6,613 bases of DNA, taken from NCBI GenBank assembly GCA_964471565.1, contig CAYYFK010000021.1, forward strand, positions 1 through 6,613, written 5' to 3'. Below the pieces are notes generated by a model, which made no database searches, was not told the origin of the DNA, and saw nothing but the letters and a program-made list of their open reading frames with translations. This DNA is from JABIBT01 sp964471565. GTDB lineage: Archaea > Nanobdellota > Nanobdellia > SCGC-AAA011-G17 > PNOQ01. This document shows, in pieces, positions 1 through 6,420 of this stretch (position 1 is its first letter; each line of letters starts with the position of its first letter). Made by a program: the position numbers and the translations under genes.

Positions 1-764
1 CCACATGCCTGCCCAACAAAATCACATTGATCTGGGAGATCTCCTGAAAGCATCGCACATGTTCCTCCGACACAGCCCAAGTAAGTTCCAGTTTCACAAG
101 GCAAATCTTCTCCACTACAATCCTGATCAATTCCATCATCACAAATCTCTGTTGCACCGGGATTAATATCGGGATCACTATCATCACAATCATGCCCCTC
201 ATATAAACAACCGTTGGATACGCCACAATCTGGACATACTCCATAACCATCTCCATCATTATCCGTACACACTCCAGAAATAACTACTTCATCCGGTTCA
301 CAGCATAAATCTTTTGGGTAAATGCCACATTCAGAAACGTGAGAGTTTTCATCATACATAGAAAATAAGCAAATATCTCCAGCATCACAAGAAGAAACTA
401 TTTCACAGCCACCGCTACCAACATTAGACAACGACAAACTAATGGGATAGATATAATTTTCAGCAATATGAGAATTATAAGTACTGTATATAGAGACTAC
501 TCCAAATCCTGGAAACCCCGTCTGAAAGTTCATAACCTCTTCCCCATCGCTAGGACAACATAAATGAAAATCATAACAATTTGTGTTGGTATCATAACAA
601 ACATGGGCATTATCCTCTGAAGAAAAATATAAATTTCCTACTTGCTCCTCACTAGAGATGCAACTTCCCGAAGTTAAACGGCACTCTCCAACCTCTCCAA
701 GCCCTGCATTAACAAAACTAGCAAAGAATACAACTACTACAAAAAGCATCACTCCTTTTTTCAT
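1..764 (-). CDS. Secreted Cys-rich protein with MopE-like metal-binding repeat (partial, C-terminus off window)
   Basis: The reading frame is open from the ATG at 764 down to the window edge (254 codons), so only the N-terminal part is seen. Residues 1-20 are a typical signal peptide (two Lys, a hydrophobic core, then SFVNA), so the product is exported, probably by Sec. The mature part has about 24 Cys in 234 residues, suggesting disulfides or bound metal outside the cell. Residues 45-155 carry three copies of a short unit ending in LCC or a Cys-free equivalent. Residues 166-223 read CTDNDGDGYG, then HDCDDSDPDINPGATEICDD, then GIDQDCSGED, the acidic Cys-containing repeat known from MopE-type metal-binding proteins and many microbial surface proteins; Ca or another cation is the likely ligand. 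The ATG is chosen because it begins the signal peptide and lies 26 bases from a good TATA box, implying a leaderless mRNA. The gene follows the PKD surface protein gene by 36 bases. Binding function is by similarity only; the overall role is unknown. Confidence 0.85.
   Translation of the reverse strand, partial: MKKGVMLFVVVVFFASFVNAGLGEVGECRLTSGSCISSEEQVGNLYFSSEDNAHVCYDTNTNCYDFHLCCPSDGEEVMNFQTGFPGFGVVSIYSTYNSHIAENYIYPISLSLSNVGSGGCEIVSSCDAGDICLFSMYDENSHVSECGIYPKDLCCEPDEVVISGVCTDNDGDGYGVCPDCGVSNGCLYEGHDCDDSDPDINPGATEICDDGIDQDCSGEDLPCETGTYLGCVGGTCAMLSGDLPDQCDFVGQAC
300..632 (-). repeat. Three degenerate protein-level repeats (N-[SA]-H ... L-C-C unit) inside the Cys-rich gene
   Basis: Copies lie at residues 45-70, 89-113 and 131-155. 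Copy 2 has NSHIAENYIYPISL and copy 3 has NSHVSECGIYPKDL, identical at 8 of 14 positions. Copy 1 has NAHV and ends LCC like copy 3. Each copy starts with a hydrophobic strand containing Ser/Tyr (YFSSED, VSIYSTY, LFSMYDE). Copy 2 has lost or never had its Cys. The repetition is in protein sequence and not obvious in DNA, so the copies are old. The unit is probably a small beta-rich disulfide domain; no function is assigned. Confidence 0.6.
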
Positions 765-785
765 ATTAAAATACTTGTTTAACAT

Positions 786-800
786 TATTTATATACCTTT
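786..800 (-). promoter_or_regulatory. TATA box and BRE for the Cys-rich secreted protein gene
   Basis: The minus strand reads AAAGG followed by TATATAAATAA. The box centre is about 26 bases from the ATG at 764, the normal archaeal TATA-to-transcription-start distance, so transcription should begin at or beside the start codon (leaderless). No Shine-Dalgarno is present before this ATG, in agreement. The purine-rich stretch upstream (a BRE candidate) runs into the stop codon of the PKD gene at 801-803. Confidence 0.65.
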
Positions 801-3377
801 TTATTTTCTACCGTGATTAAATACATGGTCTAACTGTTTTTGACTCCACCCTTTCCTCAATAATGCCTTCCTTATCTCCCCTTCCCTGAACCCTTCTTTC
901 ATAGCTCTAACAACATAGTTCCTCAAAACAACCCTATCTTTCTCAACTAAAAATAATTTTTTGTGAAATAATGAATAACTAATTTTATTACTCAAATCAA
1001 AGAAATTCCCGGGACCCCTATAAAAGTTAATCCATAATATGCCCAATAACAAAACAACACCTAAAGAAATATACCAGACCCAAGGAATATTTCTTCCACA
1101 ATCTTGAGGACAATAATATTCATTCGTAGAATCTCCTTCATCAACACCAATCAAAGAATCACTAAAGCACATATTATCTCCACAATAAGAATAAGCACAA
1201 TTTCCAGATTCACAATCAAAATCATACACAACATCTTCTTCCAAATCTAAATAGGCACTAGTTGGAATAATCAAACTTGATGTAAAATCCAAAGTATCAG
1301 ACAAAGCCGCATATTCAAACTTACTTCCTAAACTGGAACAATATATTACCTTATTTAACTCCTCCAAAACACATCCGGTACTAAACATAATAGTCCCAGG
1401 ATTAACAACATTTAACTTTTCAACTAATTCTCCACTACCAAAAGAAAAATCTTTAGAAACAAAAACATACCGTTCACTCTTAGCAAAGTATTTAACATCA
1501 ATCAAATAATAATTATAATTAGAATTAACTCCTTGATTATATTCATAGACTCTATTCTTAAATTTACTCAATCCCTCGGAATTAAGTAACAATGTTTTAC
1601 TAAAACTAGGAATATCACTTAATTTATTTGGTCTATTATTTTTATACAAAGAGTAATTTTTCTTAACTATATCTTTTGGTGTTTTCTCTATAATCTCATT
1701 AAGACTATCAAATAATTTTTTATATTCTAAATCAACATCACTAGAATTACCATCACGTAAACTAGTAAAGTTCTTTTCTATATTAATAAGCGAAGAATAA
1801 GATGAAGCAACTAATGTATGGAACCCCATATTTATATAGAATTTATCCAAACCAACTTCTAAATTATTAAAAGATGCAATTGAATCATTAAGTTCATCAA
1901 TTTTTTTAGGTAATTCTTCTTCTAAAACTTTCTCCAAAGTAACAATATGTACTTCTTTTTCAACGCTATTCAAAACTCCATCTAAATTTGACACAGTCAG
2001 TTTAACAGTAAAGTTCCCTTCACTAAGGTAAGTATGACTCACATTTTCTCCAGTAGCGTTAGATGTATTATCCCCAAAGTCCCAAGCCCAAGAAGAAACA
2101 TTACCTTCAGAAATAGAACCATCAAAAGAAATAGGTAAATTCTTTGCACTATATTCAGAACTAATATCAAACTTAGCAACAGGAGCATCACTCACATTAA
2201 ACAAGGAACTATGTGTGCTACTCAAAAAATCAATCTGTAAAGTACAATTCTCTTTCTCTTCAGAAGGAGTTTTCAAACCACTAAAAAAACTCAAATCCAA
2301 TTTTTTCCCAGTTAAATTATATTCTTTTATGGTTTCAATAATATCAAAAATATTTGTAGTCCCCCCTCCACCAGAATAGGTCAAACTAGGAGAAAAACTA
2401 ACACTCCCAGCAGTTTTAGAATAAATTTTAATTGGGACTACACAAAATCCACTATCACATTCATCCCCATAGTATTCATTAACATCTAACTTAAGTGAAG
2501 GAACACTCAAATCGTCCGCATTTAAAGTCTCATCATACGTTGCAGGATTAAAACCCATAAAGTAGTGATCATTATTTACATCATAAGGAACTAAAAAAAG
2601 ATTAGTTGGGCTAGTTAAACAAATTTCTTTTTCCATTGGAGGTTCCTCTCCATCTAAATCTAAATTAATTTCACAACTAACTTCAGTCCAGCTTGTAGTA
2701 ATTCCTTCAAAAGTACAATATCTATTTGTACCCATAACTTTAGCTTGCATATATCCTGCAGAATCTGAAGTCTTCTTAGCAACAGCATTTACTTTAATTT
2801 TCAAAGTATCTTGCAATCTTTCAAAATTAATTTCAAAATCTGAACACGCATTTCCAGAATGTGGGTTCTCAGTATCGCCAGTATTATAATTAGAGTTCCC
2901 ATCATAACCGGAAGAATAAATCTCTCCACCCCAACTTACAAAATCCCCAAAGTATTGCCAATCATATTCTCCGTTTGCACCAATGTCAAATTTAACACCG
3001 GTGGAACTTCCAGATAGATCAAAAGAAAAATCACTTAATTGGCTATTAATATAGAAAGCCTTAGTTATATCTTCTCCTGCACTAAATGTTTTTTGAAAGG
3101 TAGAAACTCCACTTCCGGTTTTTTCATATTCATATATAGAATCAGAATAAATTCCAGACCTATTTAATAAATCATGTAAAACAACTTGAGAACTATATTC
3201 TTCTCCACAATTTTTCACAGTAGCAACAATAACATTATCCAAATAAGCAGTATCATTAATCAAAAACTCTCCTTCAAAAATATCTTCAGGACCATAAACT
3301 TGTTTATCTAAATTTAAAGAGGCAAAAACACTAGCACTAAACATTACTAAAATGAATACAAAAAGCAATTTTTTCAA
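801..3377 (-). CDS. Large membrane-anchored PKD-domain surface protein with cytoplasmic helical tail
   Basis: An 858-residue envelope protein. Residues 1-19 form a signal peptide (Lys-Lys, hydrophobic core, SASVFA). Residues 20-395 are a beta-rich extracellular region without a family I can name, including FDIGANGEYDW at 130-140. Residues 398-480 are a PKD domain with the signature WAWDFGDN at 430-437 and HTYLSEGNFTVKLTV at 448-462. Residues 481-515 could form a short coiled coil. Residues 722-760 hold six Cys ending CGDNMC...CPQDCG. A membrane helix spans about 765-786, and a basic 70-residue tail lies inside the cell and carries EGEIRKALLRKGWSQKQLD, a small helical motif. Fourteen N-X-S/T sequons are present, twelve between residues 354 and 574. 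The start is TTG at 3377, supported by the signal peptide and a Shine-Dalgarno four bases upstream. PKD domains in archaeal surface proteins usually serve adhesion or structure; the specific role here is not known. The gene lies 22 bases after trm56 and could be co-transcribed with it. Confidence 0.85.
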   Translation of the reverse strand: MKKLLFVFILVMFSASVFASLNLDKQVYGPEDIFEGEFLINDTAYLDNVIVATVKNCGEEYSSQVVLHDLLNRSGIYSDSIYEYEKTGSGVSTFQKTFSAGEDITKAFYINSQLSDFSFDLSGSSTGVKFDIGANGEYDWQYFGDFVSWGGEIYSSGYDGNSNYNTGDTENPHSGNACSDFEINFERLQDTLKIKVNAVAKKTSDSAGYMQAKVMGTNRYCTFEGITTSWTEVSCEINLDLDGEEPPMEKEICLTSPTNLFLVPYDVNNDHYFMGFNPATYDETLNADDLSVPSLKLDVNEYYGDECDSGFCVVPIKIYSKTAGSVSFSPSLTYSGGGGTTNIFDIIETIKEYNLTGKKLDLSFFSGLKTPSEEKENCTLQIDFLSSTHSSLFNVSDAPVAKFDISSEYSAKNLPISFDGSISEGNVSSWAWDFGDNTSNATGENVSHTYLSEGNFTVKLTVSNLDGVLNSVEKEVHIVTLEKVLEEELPKKIDELNDSIASFNNLEVGLDKFYINMGFHTLVASSYSSLINIEKNFTSLRDGNSSDVDLEYKKLFDSLNEIIEKTPKDIVKKNYSLYKNNRPNKLSDIPSFSKTLLLNSEGLSKFKNRVYEYNQGVNSNYNYYLIDVKYFAKSERYVFVSKDFSFGSGELVEKLNVVNPGTIMFSTGCVLEELNKVIYCSSLGSKFEYAALSDTLDFTSSLIIPTSAYLDLEEDVVYDFDCESGNCAYSYCGDNMCFSDSLIGVDEGDSTNEYYCPQDCGRNIPWVWYISLGVVLLLGILWINFYRGPGNFFDLSNKISYSLFHKKLFLVEKDRVVLRNYVVRAMKEGFREGEIRKALLRKGWSQKQLDHVFNHGRK

Positions 3378-3381
3378 AGTA

Positions 3382-3388
3382 CCACCTC
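3382..3388 (-). promoter_or_regulatory. Shine-Dalgarno deciding a TTG start
   Basis: The minus strand reads GAGGTGG, then TACT, then the TTG codon. GAGGTG complements the conserved archaeal 16S 3' end (CACCUC). It places initiation at the TTG that begins the signal peptide, and no ATG lies between the site and that codon. It is the only strong Shine-Dalgarno in the window, in line with this being an internal cistron or having its own short leader. Confidence 0.8.
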
Positions 3389-3399
3389 AATAATAAACC

Positions 3400-3912
3400 C
3401 TAAATTTTCTTTATAAATTTTTTCTTTTCAAAAATTTTCTTCCCTTTTATATTAGGAACTACATTCAATTTTCCTTTAAACTTTTTAAATTTAAATTTAT
3501 TAAAATGATCTAAAAAAACAGCCAAGGCAGCCACCTCAGAATGTGGCTGATTTCCAACACCCAAATTATAATCAGACATCTCATAAACCTCTCCAGGAAC
3601 TTTCTCGCCTCCAACAACAACTAAAACATCGCCTTTTATCTTACCAACATGCTTAGAAAAATCATCACCATACATAGTTAGGTGAACAATCTTTTTACCA
3701 AGAAACAATTTCTTAAAATCCTTAACATGTTCAACAGAAAAGTCTCCACCAAATTTAGAAACAATTTTCGTAACAGAGCTTTCCATCTCTCCATCTTTTT
3801 GTCCAGTATAATATATTCTACTAGCTCCAAAAGTTCTAGCAACCAAAGCAACATGGGTGCTTATTCTTTTATCTCTAGAGATTCTATGTCCCAACCTTAA
3901 AACTTCAATCAT
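3400..3912 (-). CDS. trm56: tRNA (cytidine(56)-2'-O)-methyltransferase, aTrm56
   Basis: This 170-residue enzyme transfers a methyl group from S-adenosylmethionine to the ribose 2'-OH of C56 in the tRNA T loop, a nearly universal archaeal modification. It belongs to the SPOUT superfamily, whose members bind SAM in a C-terminal trefoil knot. Family signatures, recalled from Pyrococcus aTrm56, are in order: LRLGHR at 5-10 with DKRISTHVALVARTFGA at 14-30; HLTMYG at 77-82; VVVGGEKVPGEVYE at 98-111; and the knot motif GVGNQPHSEVAALAVFLD at 118-135. The tail is Lys-rich, a plausible RNA contact. Length matches the family. The same frame stays open upstream to 4200, but that part is antisense to secF and has no family similarity; the ATG at 3912 starts exactly where the family does and lies about 27 bases from a TATA box. 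The mRNA is probably leaderless. It is divergent from secF and 22 bases ahead of the PKD gene. Confidence 0.96.
   Translation of the reverse strand: MIEVLRLGHRISRDKRISTHVALVARTFGASRIYYTGQKDGEMESSVTKIVSKFGGDFSVEHVKDFKKLFLGKKIVHLTMYGDDFSKHVGKIKGDVLVVVGGEKVPGEVYEMSDYNLGVGNQPHSEVAALAVFLDHFNKFKFKKFKGKLNVVPNIKGKKIFEKKKFIKKI
3411..3420 (-). promoter_or_regulatory. Possible TATA box for the PKD protein gene
   Basis: The minus strand reads AAATTTATAA, preceded by a purine-rich stretch. A start about 25 bases downstream would fall near 3389, leaving a roughly 12-base leader that just includes the Shine-Dalgarno. It lies inside the Lys/Phe-rich 3' end of trm56, where such strings arise by chance, so the gene may instead rely on trm56 transcription. 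Confidence 0.35.
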
Positions 3913-3935
3913 AAAAAATAAATTAATACAAAAAC

Positions 3936-3945
3936 TATTTAAATA
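3936..3945. promoter_or_regulatory. Palindromic TATA box shared by divergent trm56 and secF
   Basis: The sequence TATTTAAATA is its own reverse complement and contains the consensus-type octamer TTTAAATA on both strands (3938-3945 plus; 3943-3936 minus). The octamer centre is about 24.5 bases before the secF ATG at 3966 and about 27.5 bases before the trm56 ATG at 3912, both at the expected distance for leaderless starts. No second well-placed TATA box is visible in the 53-bp gap. Flanks differ: on the minus strand the upstream flank is GGGGAG, on the plus strand CAAAAAC, so the BRE, not the TATA box, would set direction and relative strength. Confidence 0.65.
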
Positions 3946-3965
3946 CTCCCCATTCTCAAAAATCC

Positions 3966-4832
3966 ATGAGTTTAGAAAATCTAATAATAAATAAACACAA
4001 AAAACTTTTACTAATACCACTAATAATATTACTAATAAGTTTAGCAATTCTAGGAGTACAATACTCCTCAAAAGGATACATAATAGAAAAGGACGTTTCT
4101 TTATCAGGAGGAGTTTCTGCAACTCTAACTTTAGATGATTACAATCTAGAAGAAATAAGATTCCTTTTAGAAGAAAACTTTCCAGAATCAGACATTTCAA
4201 TCAGAGAGTTATCCACTTTTGGTTCAAAAGAAAAAACTGGAATAATTATAGATATAACAGGTACAACTTCCCAAGAGTTTAAACTTTTCTTAGAAGAAAA
4301 CTTACCTTACAATGAAATTTCCATTCAAGAAATGGGAGCAGGATTAGGAGAATCTTTCTTCAAAGAAATGATTGGAGCAATTATATTTGCATTAATCTTA
4401 ATGGCAATAGTTATTTTTATTATTTTTAGAAAACTAGTTCCTTCACTAGCAGTTATTTTCTCGGCAATTATAGATCTAGTTGCAACTTTAGCTGTAATAA
4501 GTTTATTCGAAATAAAATTATCAACTGCAGGAATTGCAGCCTTCCTAATGGTAATTGGTTACTCTGTAGATACAGATGTGTTACTAACAACCAGATTAAT
4601 AAAAAGGAAGGAAGGAACTTTAGAAGAAAAAATAAGAAGTGCCTTCAAAACAGGACTTACTATGACCATTACAACAATTGTGGCCCTAACTGTTGGATTC
4701 TTAATAACAAATTCAGTAGTGATTAAACAAATGTTTGGAATCATTTTAATTGCATTAGTCTTTGACTTAATATCAACATGGATTATGAATACATCATTAT
4801 TAACTTGGTACATAAAGAGAAAAAATGAATAA
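3966..4832 (+). CDS. secF: Protein-export membrane protein SecF
   Basis: SecF forms with SecD an accessory complex of the SecYE-type channel; in bacteria it uses the ion gradient to pull exported proteins outward, and archaeal homologues are thought to act similarly without SecA. The 288 residues show the family plan: membrane helix 1 at about 13-31, an extracytoplasmic domain at about 38-130 beginning with the SLSGG version of the conserved GG motif (45-49), then five helices at about 135-154, 159-181, 186-206, 231-250 and 255-283. The signature GYSVDTDVLLTTR at 198-210 is the archaeal form of the bacterial GYS-NDTVVV-DR motif and holds the conserved acidic residues within the membrane. The C-terminus is short and basic. 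The ATG sits at leaderless distance from the shared TATA box. It is the first gene of a secF-secD operon, the order usual in archaea and opposite to that in bacteria. Confidence 0.95.
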   Translation: MSLENLIINKHKKLLLIPLIILLISLAILGVQYSSKGYIIEKDVSLSGGVSATLTLDDYNLEEIRFLLEENFPESDISIRELSTFGSKEKTGIIIDITGTTSQEFKLFLEENLPYNEISIQEMGAGLGESFFKEMIGAIIFALILMAIVIFIIFRKLVPSLAVIFSAIIDLVATLAVISLFEIKLSTAGIAAFLMVIGYSVDTDVLLTTRLIKRKEGTLEEKIRSAFKTGLTMTITTIVALTVGFLITNSVVIKQMFGIILIALVFDLISTWIMNTSLLTWYIKRKNE

Positions 4833-6402
4833 AGCTAGAAAATTATTTAGGAAGGCAAGAATATTGATTTTACTATTCTTTCTACTTGTTAGCTTTACAT
4901 CCATTAGTCCTCAATTTTCAAAAGAAGGCGTTGCCATAAAGGGAATAGAACCAGATTCGGTAGCAGACTTAGCCGGTTTTGAATCTCCTTCAAGAGAAAT
5001 TTCTCCAACCAATTATGAAAGAATTTTAGAAATAAACGGAGAACGAGTAATGAATTTAAAAGATTATTCAGATATAACTTCTCAAATCTTACTTAGTGAG
5101 AGTGTAATAATAAAAACAGACAAACAAGTCTACACTCTAACAAAAAGTGTAGAAGAGTTGGGGTTAATTGTACAAGAAGTTCCATCTAATAATATAAGAA
5201 AAGGTTTAGATTTACAAGGAGGAACTAGAGTTCTACTAAAACCAGAAACACAAATAACAGACTCACAAAGAGATGAGTTAATTCAAGTAATGGAATATAG
5301 ACTGAACACATATGGTCTATCTGATGTTGAAATAAGAAAATCTGATGATTTACTAGGAAATAAATATATATTAGTTGAAATCGCTGGAGCAACAAAACAA
5401 GAAGTTTCTGACTTAATAGCCTCTCAAGGAAACTTCGAAGCAAGAATAGGAAACGACACTGCTTTCAGAGGAGGAAAGGAAGATATAACTTTTGTATGTA
5501 GAAATGACGGAACATGTGCAGGAGTTTCGGAATGTAATGCTGATCCACAAACAGGACAAGAGTTCTGTAGATTTGAGTTTGTAATCCATCTATCCCCAAG
5601 CGCTGCAAAAAGACACGCCGAAATAACTTCAGAATTAGAAATCATAACCACTGAAAATGGAAATCAGATTTTAGAAAAACAAATTGACTTCTATTTAGAC
5701 GATACTTTAGTAGACTCACTAAATATTGGTATCGACCTAAAAGGATTAGAAGCAACACAAATCCAGATTTCTGGTCCAGGTTATGGAGAAACAAGACAAG
5801 AAGCTATCATGGATGCGCAACAACAAATGAACAAATTACAAACCATTCTATTAACAGGTTCATTCCCATTCAAATTAGAAGTTGTAAAGTTAGATACAAT
5901 TTCTCCAACACTAGGAAGCTCTTTTGTGTCTAATGCAATAAAAGTAGGATTACTAGCAATTTTAGCAGTCGCAGTAGTAGTTTTCATAAGGTACAGAAAT
6001 TTCAAGATAGCAATCCCAATGATAATTGCATCACTTTCAGAAGTATTCATAATTTTAGGATTCTCTGCACTAATCAAATACAATCTAGACATGGCAGCAA
6101 TAGCAGGAATTATAGCTGCAGTAGGTACTGGGGTAGATGATCAAATTGTAATCATAGACGAAGTTTTATCTAAATCATACACTTTTGCTTCTTCATGGAA
6201 ACATAGACTGAAGAAAGCGTTCTTTATTATTATGGCAGCTTACTTCACAACATTCGCTGCAATGCTTCCTTTATTTAGGGCAGGCGCAGGACTAATAAGA
6301 GGATTCGCACTAATAACAATAATTGGAATTTCTATAGGTGTTTTCATAACAAGACCTGCATTCGCTGCAATGATAGAAACTCTAGTCAAAAAAGAGGATT
6401 AA
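4825..6402 (+). CDS. secD: Protein-export membrane protein SecD with N-terminal PDZ-like region
   Basis: Partner of SecF in the Sec accessory complex of the cytoplasmic membrane. Order in the 525 residues: membrane helix 1 at about 11-28; a PDZ-like stretch at 34-108 (GVAIKGIEPDSVADLAGF, then ILEINGERV); the SecD hallmark KGLDLQGGTRVLL at 126-138; the extracytoplasmic P1 domain to about 355, containing a loop with Cys at 225, 231, 237 and 248; then five helices at about 372-389, 396-417, 422-446, 464-483 and 493-516. AAVGTGVDDQIVIIDEV at 431-447 matches the conserved in-membrane acidic motif (bacterial GMAVDANVLI). The ATG overlaps the secF stop by 8 bases (ATGAATAA) and has no strong Shine-Dalgarno, so translation is probably coupled to secF. 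The PDZ-like insert between helix 1 and the GG motif is absent from bacterial SecD as I know it; identification as PDZ is by pattern only. Confidence 0.95.
   Translation: MNKARKLFRKARILILLFFLLVSFTSISPQFSKEGVAIKGIEPDSVADLAGFESPSREISPTNYERILEINGERVMNLKDYSDITSQILLSESVIIKTDKQVYTLTKSVEELGLIVQEVPSNNIRKGLDLQGGTRVLLKPETQITDSQRDELIQVMEYRLNTYGLSDVEIRKSDDLLGNKYILVEIAGATKQEVSDLIASQGNFEARIGNDTAFRGGKEDITFVCRNDGTCAGVSECNADPQTGQEFCRFEFVIHLSPSAAKRHAEITSELEIITTENGNQILEKQIDFYLDDTLVDSLNIGIDLKGLEATQIQISGPGYGETRQEAIMDAQQQMNKLQTILLTGSFPFKLEVVKLDTISPTLGSSFVSNAIKVGLLAILAVAVVVFIRYRNFKIAIPMIIASLSEVFIILGFSALIKYNLDMAAIAGIIAAVGTGVDDQIVIIDEVLSKSYTFASSWKHRLKKAFFIIMAAYFTTFAAMLPLFRAGAGLIRGFALITIIGISIGVFITRPAFAAMIETLVKKED
6384..6398 (-). 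terminator. Candidate U-tract terminator for the 39-aa protein gene
   Basis: On the minus strand, about 10 bases past the stop codon, the sequence reads CCTCTTTTTTGAC: a run of six T, the type of U-rich tract that ends archaeal transcripts. It lies inside the last codons of secD (Val-Lys-Lys-Glu-Asp). There is no clear hairpin. Confidence 0.45.
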
Positions 6403-6420
6403 TTATTTCTTTTTCATTTT
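6403..6420 (+). terminator. Candidate U-tract terminator for the secF-secD operon
   Basis: Directly after the secD stop the plus strand is almost all T (TTATTTCTTTTTCATTTT). T-runs without a hairpin are typical archaeal terminators. The same bases, read on the other strand, encode the basic MKKK tail and stop codon of the 39-residue protein. Confidence 0.5.

Noticed and set aside
2341..2380. C-rich tract (CCCCCCTCCACC) as a possible structural or regulatory element
   Set aside because: It is simply the antisense of a Gly run (SGGGGTT, residues 335-341) in the PKD protein.
3682..3900. 72-codon plus-strand frame opposite trm56
   Set aside because: It is a shadow of the well-identified trm56 gene, with no family similarity and no promoter in position.
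3913..4200. 96-codon upstream extension of the trm56 frame on the minus strand
   Set aside because: It is antisense to secF, Leu-rich low-complexity, and lies upstream of the exact family start (MIEVLRLGHR) and of the TATA box.
4559..4813. 84-codon minus-strand frame inside secF
   Set aside because: It is the antisense of conserved SecF helices; hydrophobicity is mirrored from the real gene.
5225..6092. Three minus-strand frames inside secD (5225-5443, 5424-5651, 5781-6092)
   Set aside because: All are antisense shadows of secD and overlap conserved SecD regions, with no start signals.
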